From: Novosphingobium panipatense
GTDB taxonomy: Bacteria > Pseudomonadota > Alphaproteobacteria > Sphingomonadales > Sphingomonadaceae
Direction: 5' to 3'
Assembly (NCBI RefSeq): GCF_002149965.1
Contig: NZ_MSQB01000004.1
Location: forward strand, 1-64,000
Length of the DNA stretch: 64,000 nucleotides
The notes under the pieces are model-generated. The model did not search any database. It was not told the DNA's origin and saw nothing but the letters and a program-made list of their open reading frames with translations. Below, piece by piece: positions 36,732 through 47,702 of this stretch. Positions within the stretch are counted from its first letter, which is position 1. Every line of letters starts with the position of its first letter. A program made the position numbers and the translations under genes.

Positions 36732-37862
36732 TTACTCGGTCAGATCGTTCCAGGCTTCCTTGATCCTGTCAAAGAAACCCTTTGACTGCGGGCATTCATC
36801 GCCCGTCTCGGTCGATTGCAGCTCGCGGATCAGTTCCTTCTGGCGCGCGGACAGTTTGGTCGGCGTTTCCACGCTGATCTCGATGACGAGATCGCCCCGG
36901 CCCCGGCCCTGAAGCACCGGCATGCCTGCCCCGCGCTTGCGAAGCTGCTTGCCGGACTGGATGCCTGCGGGAATGTCCACCGAGATGGTCTCACCGTCCA
37001 TGCCGGGAATGTCGATCGAACCGCCGAGCGCCGCCGTGGTGAAAGTGATCGGAACGCGCGTGAGCAGCGTCGTGCCGTCGCGTTCGAACACCTTGTGCCG
37101 CTTGACGTGGAGGAAGATATAGAGGTCGCCCGGAGGCGCGCCGAACGGCCCGGCCTCGCCCTTGCCGGAAAGGCGGATCCGGGTACCCGAATCCACACCC
37201 GGCGGGATTTCCACCTGCAAGGCCTGCGGTTTGTCGACTCGGCCTTCGCCGCCGCAGGAGCGGCAGGGCTTCTCGATCACTTCGCCGCGACCGTGGCAGG
37301 TCGGGCACGTGCGTTCCACCACGAAGAAGCCCTGCTGGGCACGGACCTTGCCATGCCCGCCGCACATGTTGCAGCCGCGTTTGCCCGTTCCCGGTTCAGC
37401 GCCGGAACCGTTGCACGGCTCGCAGCTCTGCGAGACTTCGATGGTGATCTCGGTCTGCTTGCCGTGGAAAGCCTCGTCCAGCGAGACTTCCATGTCGTAG
37501 CGCAAGTCGGCGCCGCGACGGGCCTGCTGACGACCGCCGCCACCGAAGGCGCTGCCGAAGATGGATTCGAAGATATCGCCGATGTCGCCGAACTCGGCGC
37601 CGCCGGGATGGCCGCCACCACCCATTCCCTGCTGGAACGCGGCATGGCCGTAGCGATCGTAGGCCGCCCGCTTCTGCGGGTCCTTGAGGCAATCGTAAGC
37701 CTCGCTGATCTGCTTGAAGCGTGCTTCGCTGTCGCCGCAGCCCGGGTTCTTGTCCGGGTGATAACGCATCGCAAGGCGGCGGTAGGACGACTTGATGGTC
37801 TTGTCGTCGGCGCCGCGCTCTACTTCGAGCAGTTCGTAATAGTCGATTTCGGTAGCTGACAC
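36732..37862 (-). CDS. dnaJ: Chaperone DnaJ
   Basis: A 376-residue type I Hsp40 co-chaperone that delivers clients to DnaK and stimulates its ATPase. The J domain (1-70) has the HPDKN loop; a Gly/Phe-rich linker follows; four CxxCxGxG zinc repeats lie at about 145-205; then the client-binding C-terminal domains. It lies 81 bases after dnaK on the same strand, the usual order. Confidence 0.97.
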   Translation of the reverse strand: MSATEIDYYELLEVERGADDKTIKSSYRRLAMRYHPDKNPGCGDSEARFKQISEAYDCLKDPQKRAAYDRYGHAAFQQGMGGGGHPGGAEFGDIGDIFESIFGSAFGGGGRQQARRGADLRYDMEVSLDEAFHGKQTEITIEVSQSCEPCNGSGAEPGTGKRGCNMCGGHGKVRAQQGFFVVERTCPTCHGRGEVIEKPCRSCGGEGRVDKPQALQVEIPPGVDSGTRIRLSGKGEAGPFGAPPGDLYIFLHVKRHKVFERDGTTLLTRVPITFTTAALGGSIDIPGMDGETISVDIPAGIQSGKQLRKRGAGMPVLQGRGRGDLVIEISVETPTKLSARQKELIRELQSTETGDECPQSKGFFDRIKEAWNDLTE

Positions 37863-37943
37863 GTCTCGTTATTCCCCGCGTGCGACCTGGCCGCCACCGT
37901 CATGCGATGTAACGATGGCGGCCACGCTTGTCATGAGGACCGA

Positions 37944-39857
<1,914 letters not shown>

Positions 39858-39961
39858 TATCCCCATTCCTCACGTCAGTGGATGACACCATGCGGATCGC
39901 CTCCCTCCACAAGGCAAGGCGGCTTGCATGGCTCGATGACGTTCAAAGTCGTCGGAGCGGC

Positions 39962-39989
39962 ATATAGGTGTGGTTTCGCTTGGAACAAG
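39962..39989 (-). promoter_or_regulatory. Candidate heat-shock (sigma-32) promoter of dnaKJ
   Basis: On the minus strand CTTGTT (39989-39984) is followed after 15 bases by CCTATAT (39968-39962). These resemble alphaproteobacterial RpoH boxes (CTTG and CYTATNT). Transcription would start about 95 bases before the dnaK ATG. No CIRCE inverted repeat is present. Confidence 0.45.
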
Positions 39990-40075
39990 TCTGTCGCAAT
40001 GGCATTACGCGGTGGAAATTTTCAGCGCCCCAAGCTCCTTGGCATCAGGCGCCTACCCGAGAGGACCGATCTGCC

Positions 40076-40639
40076 GTGAAGCCTGCCCAGAAGACCGTGC
40101 GTTTTCCCCAGCCCCTCCGCATGCTTGCTGTCGTCGGCTCGGTCGGCCTTCTTGCTTCGCTCGCGGCCTGCCAGAAGGCCGAAAACCCCGCTGCACAGGA
40201 AAGCGCTGCTCCAGGATCGGGCGCGAATTCGGGGCCGACCGCGAAGCCCGGGATCAGCGCCAGCGACGGGCACCTGTTCCTGCCGATCGTGGCGGGCCGG
40301 CCGGGTGCGGTCTATTTCACCGTGCGCAATGACGGCCCCGCGCCCGTCAGCCTGGTGGGCGTCCATGTCAGCGGCACCGGCAAGGCACAGATGCACAAGA
40401 CCGAAGGCGGCAGCATGGCGGCGGTCGATTCGCTGGAGATCGCACCGGGCGCACAGGTGGAATTCAAGCAGGGCGGCATGCACGTCATGGTCTTCGATAT
40501 CGAGGACACCGTGAAAGCCAGCGGCACGGCGGAGCTGACCCTGACCTTCTCGGGCGGCGACAAGCTCTCGATGCCGCTGCGCGTGGAAAGCCTCGGCGGC
40601 AAGGACATGGGCGGCGATATGCCGGGGATGGACCACTGA
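40076..40639 (+). CDS. Copper chaperone PCu(A)C family lipoprotein
   Basis: A protein of about 187 residues that starts at GTG 40076 with AGAGGA about 10 bases upstream. A lipoprotein signal ends LLASLAAC, so the mature N-terminus is lipidated. The PCu(A)C domain (residues about 70-175) keeps copper ligands in QMHK and GGMHVMVFD, and a His/Met-rich tail (DMGGDMPGMDH) may also bind copper. Members load CuA of cytochrome oxidase, which fits the caa3 operon elsewhere in this window. Its stop overlaps the start of the HEMTH gene. Confidence 0.88.
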   Translation: MKPAQKTVRFPQPLRMLAVVGSVGLLASLAACQKAENPAAQESAAPGSGANSGPTAKPGISASDGHLFLPIVAGRPGAVYFTVRNDGPAPVSLVGVHVSGTGKAQMHKTEGGSMAAVDSLEIAPGAQVEFKQGGMHVMVFDIEDTVKASGTAELTLTFSGGDKLSMPLRVESLGGKDMGGDMPGMDH

Positions 40640-41127
40640 CGGCAAATTGCCCGCCGGGTGGGGAAAGGCCGCTCACCTCAGGTGAAGTCGCGCTGGTCCG
40701 CAGTGTTTTCGCAGATGCCGTAGACGCGGGTCCGGTGCGGATCCGCCGTCGCAAGTGGTTCCCCCTGCAACCGGCCAAAGTGGTGATGGCGCCTTGCGGG
40801 CATCTTCATTTCCATCACCGCTCCGATCTCTACCGGGAGGATTTCTCGTCGGCGCCGATCGGTCTCCAGGGCCTTTTCATCCATGAGATGACCCACGTCT
40901 GGCAGAGCCAGCAAAAGGGGCGATGGTATCTGCCGCTCATGCGGCACCCGTTCTGCCGCTACGATTACACGCTGCGGCCGGGCTGGACCCTCGATCGTTA
41001 CGGGATCGAGCAGCAGGCGGAAATCGTGCGCCATGCCTTCCTGCTGGATCTGGGACGGCATGTGCCCGGCGCGCCGCCGCTGGGCAGCTATCGCGGCATT
41101 CTTCCGTTCGGCCACCTTTCGGCCTGA
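40636..41127 (+). CDS. HEMTH-containing protein (vgr-related family), apparent CTG start
   Basis: The conserved part, with WYLPLMRHPFCRYDY and the zinc-peptidase-like HEMTH at about residue 84-88 of a 163-residue product, is clear. Coding signal and a family-like stretch (GERPLTSGEVALVRSVF) extend upstream of the first GTG (40735), with no stop, back to CTG 40636, which overlaps the PCu(A)C stop as CTGA. No ATG, GTG or TTG lies in frame between there and 40735, so a CTG start coupled to the upstream gene is the best reading. I know this family only as uncharacterised; protease activity is not shown. Alternative: start at GTG 40735, 130 residues. Confidence 0.65.
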   Translation: MTANCPPGGERPLTSGEVALVRSVFADAVDAGPVRIRRRKWFPLQPAKVVMAPCGHLHFHHRSDLYREDFSSAPIGLQGLFIHEMTHVWQSQQKGRWYLPLMRHPFCRYDYTLRPGWTLDRYGIEQQAEIVRHAFLLDLGRHVPGAPPLGSYRGILPFGHLSA

Positions 41128-41160
41128 AGCTGCGGTTTCAGCTGCGGTTTCGAAAACAGG

Positions 41161-41190
41161 AAAGGGCGCGGAACGATCCGCGCCCTTTTT
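41161..41190. terminator. Terminator between converging genes
   Basis: AAAGGGCGCGGA (41161-41172) pairs perfectly with TCCGCGCCCTTT (41177-41188) around ACGA, followed by TT on the plus strand and preceded by A-rich bases for the minus strand. A 12-bp stem and U-run make this a strong intrinsic terminator for both sides. Confidence 0.9.
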
Positions 41191-41217
41191 CGAAATTCCA
41201 GTGGTCTTGCCGCCAGG

Positions 41218-41472
41218 TCAGCAATCGCGGTCCCAATAGCGGTCGCCCCTGCGATCGTAGCGGTAGCAGCCGTTGTGCTTCTTCTGGGTCGAACCCACCG
41301 CGGCACCGGCCGCCGCGCCGACGGCAGCACCTGCGCCGACATCGCCTGCGAGAGCGCCGACACCGGCACCCAGCGCGCCGCCTGCCAGAGCGCCTTCGCC
41401 TGTATAGTTGCTAGCACAACCGGCCATGCCAAGCGCACCGGCTGCGAGGATCGGAAGAATGAACAGTCGCAT
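41218..41472 (-). CDS. Small glycine-zipper lipoprotein
   Basis: An 84-residue protein with a lipoprotein signal (ILAAGALGMAGC, lipid on Cys19) followed by a glycine/alanine zipper region (about 26-62) of the kind seen in 17-kDa surface antigen and osmotically inducible lipoproteins. The end is rich in Tyr/Asp/Arg with two cysteines (GCYRYDRRGDRYWDRDC) that could form a disulfide. It is probably anchored in the outer membrane. Expression appears monocistronic. Confidence 0.8.
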   Translation of the reverse strand: MRLFILPILAAGALGMAGCASNYTGEGALAGGALGAGVGALAGDVGAGAAVGAAAGAAVGSTQKKHNGCYRYDRRGDRYWDRDC

Positions 41473-41632
41473 GGGTTGTCTCCGCTGAATATCAGGACTC
41501 TACCTGATCAACGGCCCCGATGCGGACGGGTTCCATCAGATCTTTCGGGCCATCCCCGCCGCGCCCCCATTCGTCCCTCAAGGACTTGACGGACCTTGAA
41601 GTTCCAGTGGCGGGCGCAGCGCTGCGGGAAGA

Positions 41633-42208
41633 TCAGTCCGGCTTCTTGGCGACCGCGACCATGGCGGGGCGCAGGAGGCGGTCCTTGATCATGTAACCGG
41701 CCTGGAGTTCCTGAACGATGGTACCGGGCTCGGCGTCGGCCGAAGGCACTTCGATCATGGCTTGGTGCTGGTTGGGATCGAGCGGCAGACCCATCGCCGC
41801 GACACGCGTGATGCCGTGGTTGGTGAAGACCTTGTCGATCTCGCGGCCAGTGGCCTCGATACCGGCGACTATGCCCTTCAGCTTCTCGTCCTCGCGCAGG
41901 TCCGCCGGGATTGCCGAGAGCGCGCGCGTCAGATTGTCGGCCACCGAAAGAATGTCGCGGGCGAAACCGGTTGCGGCATAGGCGCGCGTGTCGGCAACGT
42001 CTTTCTCCAGGCGGCGGCGCACGTTCTGCGTTTCCGCGCGGGCGTAAAGCGCTTCCTGCTTGGCGGTTTCCAGTTCCTCGCGCAGCTTGGCGAGTTCACC
42101 GCTGTCCTTATCACTGTCGATCATGTCTTCGGGCACGCCCTTCAGTTCTTCCGCGATGGCGGGATCTACAGTCTGACCCTCTGGCGGCTGGGTCTTGTCG
42201 TCAGTCAT
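41633..42208 (-). CDS. grpE: Nucleotide exchange factor GrpE
   Basis: A 191-residue DnaK exchange factor. An acidic N-terminus leads to a long helix (about 40-95, LREELETAKQEALYARAETQNVRRR) and a compact beta domain ending GYMIKDRLLRPAMVAVAK. The ATG at 42208 is chosen because translation before it runs into the end of hrcA. It lies 16 bases after hrcA on the same strand; the two form the usual alphaproteobacterial pair. Confidence 0.95.
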   Translation of the reverse strand: MTDDKTQPPEGQTVDPAIAEELKGVPEDMIDSDKDSGELAKLREELETAKQEALYARAETQNVRRRLEKDVADTRAYAATGFARDILSVADNLTRALSAIPADLREDEKLKGIVAGIEATGREIDKVFTNHGITRVAAMGLPLDPNQHQAMIEVPSADAEPGTIVQELQAGYMIKDRLLRPAMVAVAKKPD

Positions 42209-42224
42209 TATTGTAAGGTTCCAA

Positions 42225-43268
42225 CTATCCGATGAGCTTGCCCAGGCTCTGGGCAGTGAAATCCACCATGGGGACGACGCGCGCATAATTCAACCGAGTC
42301 GGCCCGATTACCCCCACTACGCCGACCACCCGTCCATCGCGGTCGCGATAGGGCGAGGCGATCACCGAAGAGCCGGAAAGCGCGAAGAGCCGGTTCTCCG
42401 AGCCGATGAAGATACGCGTCGATTCGGCCTCGCGCGCCAGATCAAGCAGGTCCGAGACCGATTGCTTGTTCTCGAGGTCGTCCAGCAGGGAGCGCACGCG
42501 TTCGAGGTCGGACAGCGCGGTTTCGTCGAGCAGGTTGGCCTGCCCCCTGACGATCAGCACCGGACGGGCCATGGCGTCCTGGCTCCAGACCGCCAGGCCG
42601 CGTTCGACAAGGTCCCGACTGGCGGCATCGAGGGCGGACTTGCCGGTCGCGATATCCGCGCGCATGGCGCGCGCCGCCTCGCTGAGGGTGCGCCCGGCCA
42701 GATGCGCGGTAATGTAGTTGGAGGCCTCCTCCAGCGCACCGGGCGGCAAGGCATCGGGAAATTCGACGATGCGGTTCTCCACCGCGCCGTCCTCTCCCAC
42801 CAGCACCGCCAGCGCCCTTCCCGGCCCCAGCGGCACGAGTTGCAGGTGCATCAGACGCGGCTCGCGGCGTGGCACCATGACCACGCCCGCGCTGGAGGTG
42901 AGGTTCGACAGGAGCGTGCTGGTCGCCTCCAGCGCGGCTTCGATCGGTCCCGGCGCGGCGAGGCGGCTCTCGATCGCGAAGCGTTCCTCGGCGGTGGGTT
43001 CGGCAACCTGCATGATGCCGTCCACGAAAAGACGCAGGCCTGCCTCGGTGGGAAGCCTTCCCGCACTGGTATGCGGCGCAGCCAGCAGGCCGAACGATTC
43101 GAGGTCCGCCAGTACCGAGCGGATCGAGGCGGACGACAGCTTCAGGCCGCCCGGCCCGGCCAGGGTCTTGGAGCCGACCGGAGTTCCGGTTGCAAGATAT
43201 CCCTCCACCACGAGGCGGAATATCTCGCGGGCGCGGTCGGAAAGTTCGGTGATCGGCGGTGTCGGCAT
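42225..43268 (-). CDS. hrcA: Heat-inducible repressor HrcA
   Basis: A 347-residue repressor that binds CIRCE elements at heat-shock genes and is folded by GroEL. The winged helix covers 1-80 (SSASIRSVLADLESFGLL is the recognition part, followed by HTSAGRLPTEAG), then a GAF-like domain and a short insertion domain. No CIRCE sequence is found in this window, so its targets (groESL likely) are elsewhere. It diverges from rph. Confidence 0.95.
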   Translation of the reverse strand: MPTPPITELSDRAREIFRLVVEGYLATGTPVGSKTLAGPGGLKLSSASIRSVLADLESFGLLAAPHTSAGRLPTEAGLRLFVDGIMQVAEPTAEERFAIESRLAAPGPIEAALEATSTLLSNLTSSAGVVMVPRREPRLMHLQLVPLGPGRALAVLVGEDGAVENRIVEFPDALPPGALEEASNYITAHLAGRTLSEAARAMRADIATGKSALDAASRDLVERGLAVWSQDAMARPVLIVRGQANLLDETALSDLERVRSLLDDLENKQSVSDLLDLAREAESTRIFIGSENRLFALSGSSVIASPYRDRDGRVVGVVGVIGPTRLNYARVVPMVDFTAQSLGKLIG

Positions 43269-43429
43269 CTGCCTTCAATCTAGGGAATGGCGCGGGCGTC
43301 TCAAGCCAAATGCGCGGGGGCCATTCGATTGCGCGCATTTTTACGCGCTTGAGGTGTTTCCACTGGCCCCAAAAATGCTTTAGGGCGCGCCGGTAATCGA
43401 CGATCAGAACTTTGAGCAAAGGAACCTCC

Positions 43430-44146
43430 ATGCGACCTTCAGGCCGTACGCCCGACGAGATGCGCGCTATCGATATCCAGACCGGTTTCACCAAGCACGC
43501 CGAAGGTTCGGTGCTGATTTCCTTCGGCGATACCCGCGTCCTCGTCACCGCCTCGGTCGAGGAAAAGGTGCCGCCGTTCCTGCGCGGCAAGGGCGAAGGC
43601 TGGGTGACGGCCGAATATTCGATGCTGCCCCGCGCCACCCATACGCGCGGTTCGCGTGAAGCGGCCAAGGGCAAGCAGTCGGGCCGCACCCAGGAAATCC
43701 AGCGCCTGATCGGCCGCTCGCTTCGCGCCGTGGTCGACATGAAGAAGCTCGGCGAACGCCAGATCGTGCTCGACTGCGACGTGCTCCAGGCCGACGGCGG
43801 CACCCGCACGGCCTCGATCTCCGGCGCCTGGGTGGCGCTGCGCCTTGCCGTCGACAAGCTGATGGCGGAAGGCAAGATCAAGGAAGACCCGATCACCGGC
43901 CGCGTCGCCGCCATCTCCTGCGGCATCTGCGAAGGCACCCCGGTACTCGATCTCGATTATATCGAGGACAGCTCGGCCGATGCCGACGCCAACTTCGTGC
44001 TGATCGAAGGCGGCAAGATCGCGGAAGCCCAGGCCACTGCCGAAGGCGCGACTTACGACGAGGAAGGCCTGCTGCGCCTGCTGCGCCTGGCCCGCATCGG
44101 CTGCGACCGCATCTTCGCCGAGCAGGCCAAGGCCGTCGGCCGCTAA
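43430..44146 (+). CDS. rph: Ribonuclease PH
   Basis: A 238-residue phosphorolytic 3'-5' exonuclease that trims tRNA 3' ends. The N-terminal [12 protein letters not shown], the [32 protein letters not shown] phosphate/tRNA site region (about 70-100) and the [17 protein letters not shown] motif near 115-130 identify it. AAAGGA lies upstream of the ATG. It is followed by rdgB at 65 bases, an order conserved in alphaproteobacteria. Confidence 0.97.
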   Translation: MRPSGRTPDEMRAIDIQTGFTKHAEGSVLISFGDTRVLVTASVEEKVPPFLRGKGEGWVTAEYSMLPRATHTRGSREAAKGKQSGRTQEIQRLIGRSLRAVVDMKKLGERQIVLDCDVLQADGGTRTASISGAWVALRLAVDKLMAEGKIKEDPITGRVAAISCGICEGTPVLDLDYIEDSSADADANFVLIEGGKIAEAQATAEGATYDEEGLLRLLRLARIGCDRIFAEQAKAVGR

Positions 44147-44211
44147 GTTCACGTACGCATAACTATCGCCGTTCCTGCCTGCGCGGGGACGGCGAAAATG
44201 GAATCAGCCGC

Positions 44212-44841
44212 ATGACCCGCAAACTCGGAAACACCCGCCTCGTCATCGCCACCCACAATGCGGGCAAGCTGCGGGAAATCGGTGCCCTGCTCGCACCCTT
44301 CGGCATCGAGTGCGTTTCCGCAGGCGAACTCGGCCTGCCCGAACCGGAAGAGACCGGCACGACTTTCGTCGAGAACGCGCTCCTGAAAGCCCACGCCGCC
44401 GCCAAGGCCGCGCAGCTTCCCGCGCTGGCCGACGACAGCGGCATGTCGGTGACCGCGCTGGGCGGAAGGCCCGGCGTCTACACCGCCGACTGGGCCGAAC
44501 GGCAGTGGTTCGAAGGCCCTTCCGGCCGCGATTGGTTCATAGCGATGGGCAAGGTCGAAGGCCTGCTCTGCGAACAGGGACCGGAAGTCGATCGCTCCTG
44601 CTGGTTCTCCTGCGTCCTGGCGATCGCCTGGCCGGACGGCGAGGAAGCCGTCTACGAAGGCCGCTCCAACGGCACGTTCGCCTGGCCTCCGCGCGGAAAG
44701 ATGGGCTTCGGCTACGATCCCTGCTTCGTGCCGGACGGCCTCGACCAGACCTTTGCCGAGATCGCGCCCGAAAAGAAGCACGAAATCAGCCACCGCGCCG
44801 ACGCTTTCGCCAAGCTGGTCGCGGAGCAGTTCGCAGGCTAA
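44212..44841 (+). CDS. rdgB: XTP/dITP pyrophosphatase (RdgB/HAM1)
   Basis: A 209-residue nucleotide pyrophosphatase that removes ITP, dITP and XTP. Signature elements are [10 protein letters not shown] near 15-24, [11 protein letters not shown] near 51-61, LADDSGMSV near 71-79 and the SHRADAF end motif. It lies 9 bases before hemW, with which it is probably co-transcribed. Confidence 0.96.
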   Translation: MTRKLGNTRLVIATHNAGKLREIGALLAPFGIECVSAGELGLPEPEETGTTFVENALLKAHAAAKAAQLPALADDSGMSVTALGGRPGVYTADWAERQWFEGPSGRDWFIAMGKVEGLLCEQGPEVDRSCWFSCVLAIAWPDGEEAVYEGRSNGTFAWPPRGKMGFGYDPCFVPDGLDQTFAEIAPEKKHEISHRADAFAKLVAEQFAG

Positions 44842-44850
44842 TCTGCAACG

Positions 44851-46002
44851 ATGGCGCGCGCGCTCTACATCCACTGGCCGTTCTGCCTCGCAAAGTGCCC
44901 CTATTGCGACTTCAACAGCCATGTCCGCGAACGCGTGGAGCATGATCGCTGGCAGGCGGGCCTGCTGGCGGACATGCGCCACGAACATGCCGTCGCGGGC
45001 GGAGAGAAACTCGATTCGATCTTCTTCGGGGGCGGCACGCCTTCGCTGATGCCCCCTGCCCTCGTCGCGCGGCTGCTCGACGAGGCCGAAAAGCTCTGGG
45101 GCTTTTCAGAGGGAATCGAGATCACGCTGGAGGGCAACCCTTCATCGGTGGAAGCCGGCAACTACGCCGCTCTGGCCGATGCCGGCGTGAACCGCGTCTC
45201 GCTTGGACTTCAGGCGCTGGACAACGAAACCTTGCGCTTCCTCGGCAGGCTTCACGATGCCTCGGAAGGCTTGCAGGCGCTGGAAGTCGCGCAGCAACGC
45301 TTCTCCCGCGTCAGCTTCGACCTCATCTATGCCCGCCCCGGCCAGACTCTGGATGCGTGGCAGGCGGAGCTTGAACGGGCCTTGTCGTTCGGGACCGGCC
45401 ACCTTTCGCTCTACCAGCTCACGATCGAACCCGGCACGAAGTTCGCCACGATGGTGCGGCAGAACCAGTTCGAACCGCTGGACGAGGATGCCTGCGCCGA
45501 CATGTTCGCGCTCACCCGCGAAATGACGGCCAACGCGGGCCTCCCGGCCTACGAGATCAGCAACCACGCCCGCCCCGGTGAGGAAAGCCGCCACAACCTG
45601 ACGTACTGGCGCTATCAGGACTATTGCGGGATCGGCCCTGGCGCTCATGGACGGCGCGGCGGCATTGCCACCACCCGCCACCGCAAGCCGGAGAACTGGC
45701 TCGAGGCCATCGATCTCAAGGCCCAGGGCATCAACGAACACCGCGATCTCGGCCGCCGCGAACAGGCGAGCGAGGCCATGCTCATGGGCCTGCGCCTGCG
45801 CGAGGGTGTGGACCTCGATGCCATGGCGGCACGGTTCGGCCTGACCGGCGCAGAGCTGTGCGATCCGGCCAAGGCCGCGTTCTACGAGAGGCAGGGCCTC
45901 GTCCGCCGCGAGGGCGCGCGGCTCCATGTCACCGAAGAGGGCATGCCGCTGCTTGACGGATTGCTGGGCGAAATCGTGCCGGTCGATCTGGTGGGGCCTT
46001 GA
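44851..46002 (+). CDS. hemW: Radical SAM haem chaperone HemW
   Basis: A 383-residue radical SAM protein of the HemW family (older name HemN-like coproporphyrinogen oxidase). The cluster motif is CLAKCPYCDF at about 12-21, the spacing C-x3-C-x2-C; FFGGGTPSLM follows near 55-64. HemW lacks true oxidase activity and inserts haem into respiratory enzymes, which suits a haem-rich oxidase host. Its stop overlaps the xerC start region. Confidence 0.94.
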   Translation: MARALYIHWPFCLAKCPYCDFNSHVRERVEHDRWQAGLLADMRHEHAVAGGEKLDSIFFGGGTPSLMPPALVARLLDEAEKLWGFSEGIEITLEGNPSSVEAGNYAALADAGVNRVSLGLQALDNETLRFLGRLHDASEGLQALEVAQQRFSRVSFDLIYARPGQTLDAWQAELERALSFGTGHLSLYQLTIEPGTKFATMVRQNQFEPLDEDACADMFALTREMTANAGLPAYEISNHARPGEESRHNLTYWRYQDYCGIGPGAHGRRGGIATTRHRKPENWLEAIDLKAQGINEHRDLGRREQASEAMLMGLRLREGVDLDAMAARFGLTGAELCDPAKAAFYERQGLVRREGARLHVTEEGMPLLDGLLGEIVPVDLVGP

Positions 46003-46007
46003 GCCTG

Positions 46008-46904
46008 ATGACCAAGGCCGACCTGCTCGAGGCCTGGGGCAACCACCTCAGGAACGGGCGGCGACGCAGTCCCCATACCGTGCGGGCCTATCTCGCCACG
46101 GCAGGACGGCTGATCGACAGTGTCAAACCTGCCGACTGGCATGCCCTGGCTAGGCTGGAGGCGGCCGAACTGCGCCACCATCTGGCGGATCGCCGCGAAG
46201 ACGGCATCGGCAATACCTCGGCCGCGCGCGAGCTTTCCGCGCTCAAGAGCTTCCTCGCCTTTGCCCGCGAGCAATCGGGATCGCCTCATGCCAAGGCCCC
46301 GCGTCTTCGCGGCCCACGCGTGAAGAAGGGCCTGCCGCGCCCGGTCACGCCGGACGAGGCCGTCAACCTGGCGGCCATGGTCGAAGACGACGCCAGCGCC
46401 CCCTGGATAGGCGCGCGCGACCGTGCCGTGCTGCTGCTGCTCTACGGCGCCGGGCTGCGCATTGCCGAAGCCCTGGCGATCACCGCCTCCGCCCTTCCCC
46501 TTGGCGAGACGCTGCTCGTCACCGGCAAGGGCGGCAAGCAGCGCATGGTGCCGCTGCTTCCGATCGTGCGCGAGGGTGTGGCCGACTATCTGGACAAGTG
46601 CCCCTGGCCGATGGCGCCGGGCGCGCCGATCTTTCGCGGGGCGAAGGGCGGGCCTTTGTCTCAGGGCATGGTCCAGAAAGCGGTCGCCCGTGCGCGCATC
46701 GTGCTCGGGCTCCCGGCCAGCGCTACGCCGCACGCCTTGCGGCACAGCTTCGCCACCCATCTGCTTGGCGCCGGCGCGGACTTGCGCAGCCTTCAGGAAC
46801 TGCTCGGCCATGCCAGCCTGGGTTCGACGCAGATATATACCAGAGTGGATGCGGCAACCCTGCTCGACGTCTATCGCAGCGCGCATCCTCGCGAGCAGGG
46901 TTGA
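46008..46904 (+). CDS. xerC: Tyrosine recombinase XerC
   Basis: A 298-residue tyrosine recombinase for chromosome dimer resolution at dif. The SAM-like N-terminal domain is followed by catalytic residues in YGAGLRIAEAL (Arg), HALRHSFATHLL (His, Arg) and LGHASLGSTQIYTRVD (His/Tyr). ATG 46008 is chosen; a TTG three codons earlier overlaps the hemW stop as TTGA but has its GGGG too close. Position after hemW and length favour chromosomal XerC over a phage integrase. Confidence 0.93.
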   Translation: MTKADLLEAWGNHLRNGRRRSPHTVRAYLATAGRLIDSVKPADWHALARLEAAELRHHLADRREDGIGNTSAARELSALKSFLAFAREQSGSPHAKAPRLRGPRVKKGLPRPVTPDEAVNLAAMVEDDASAPWIGARDRAVLLLLYGAGLRIAEALAITASALPLGETLLVTGKGGKQRMVPLLPIVREGVADYLDKCPWPMAPGAPIFRGAKGGPLSQGMVQKAVARARIVLGLPASATPHALRHSFATHLLGAGADLRSLQELLGHASLGSTQIYTRVDAATLLDVYRSAHPREQG

Positions 46905-46908
46905 GAGG

Positions 46909-47607
46909 TCAAAGCGCGCCTTCGTGCGGCGCCAGCAAGCCGCGCCAGATCAGCGCACCGATCGCCGCGCCTACCAGCGGCGCCACCCAGAACACCCAGA
47001 GCTGTCCCAGTGCCGCGGTTTCCGCGAAGAGCGCCACGCCGGTCGATCTCGCGGGATTGACGGAGGTATTGGTGACCGGGATCGAGATCAGGTGGATCAA
47101 GGTCAGGCACAGGCCGATGGCTAGCGGTCCGAACCCAGCCGGAGCGATTTTCGAAGTCGATCCGAGGATGACGACGATGAAACCCGCCGTCAGGATGGTC
47201 TCGATCAGCAGGGCCGACGACAGCGCATAACCGCCCGGCGAAAGCTCGCCGTAGCCATTGGTGGCGAAGCCTCCGGGGGTCCAGCCGGCCTTCCCCGAAG
47301 CGATCGCGTAGAGAGCCGCTGCCGCCAGAATGGCGCCCAGGACTTGCGAGACCCAGTAGGGAACGAGGTCTTTCCACTCGAGCCGGCCGCCCACAGCCAT
47401 TCCCAGCGAGACGGCGGGATTGAAGTGTCCGCCCGAAATCCCGCCGACGGCGTAGGCCATCGTCAGAACCGTAAGGCCGAAGGCCAGTGCCACACCGGCG
47501 AAGCCGATGCCGAGATCGGGAAAGGCCGCCGCAAGGACCGCCGAACCGCAGCCCCCGAAGACAAGCCAGAAAGTACCGAAGAATTCCGCTGCCAATCGCT
47601 TGGACAT
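46909..47607 (-). CDS. aqpZ: Aquaporin Z
   Basis: A 232-residue MIP-family water channel with six helices and both NPA boxes ([10 protein letters not shown] near 60-69 and [10 protein letters not shown] near 181-190). The arginine after the second NPA and the sequence in the pore region favour a water channel over a glycerol facilitator. The ATG at 47607 gives [11 protein letters not shown], the family start, with GGGAG and AGGGG upstream. It ends 4 bases after xerC on the other strand. Confidence 0.94.
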   Translation of the reverse strand: MSKRLAAEFFGTFWLVFGGCGSAVLAAAFPDLGIGFAGVALAFGLTVLTMAYAVGGISGGHFNPAVSLGMAVGGRLEWKDLVPYWVSQVLGAILAAAALYAIASGKAGWTPGGFATNGYGELSPGGYALSSALLIETILTAGFIVVILGSTSKIAPAGFGPLAIGLCLTLIHLISIPVTNTSVNPARSTGVALFAETAALGQLWVFWVAPLVGAAIGALIWRGLLAPHEGAL

Positions 47608-47702
47608 AACCCCTGCTCCCAAATGGTTGCGAGCAAAGACTACGGCATTGTACCTAGTGGCGATACTCGGCGCTTTGTACAAAAATGATGAATAGTTTAC
47701 GG

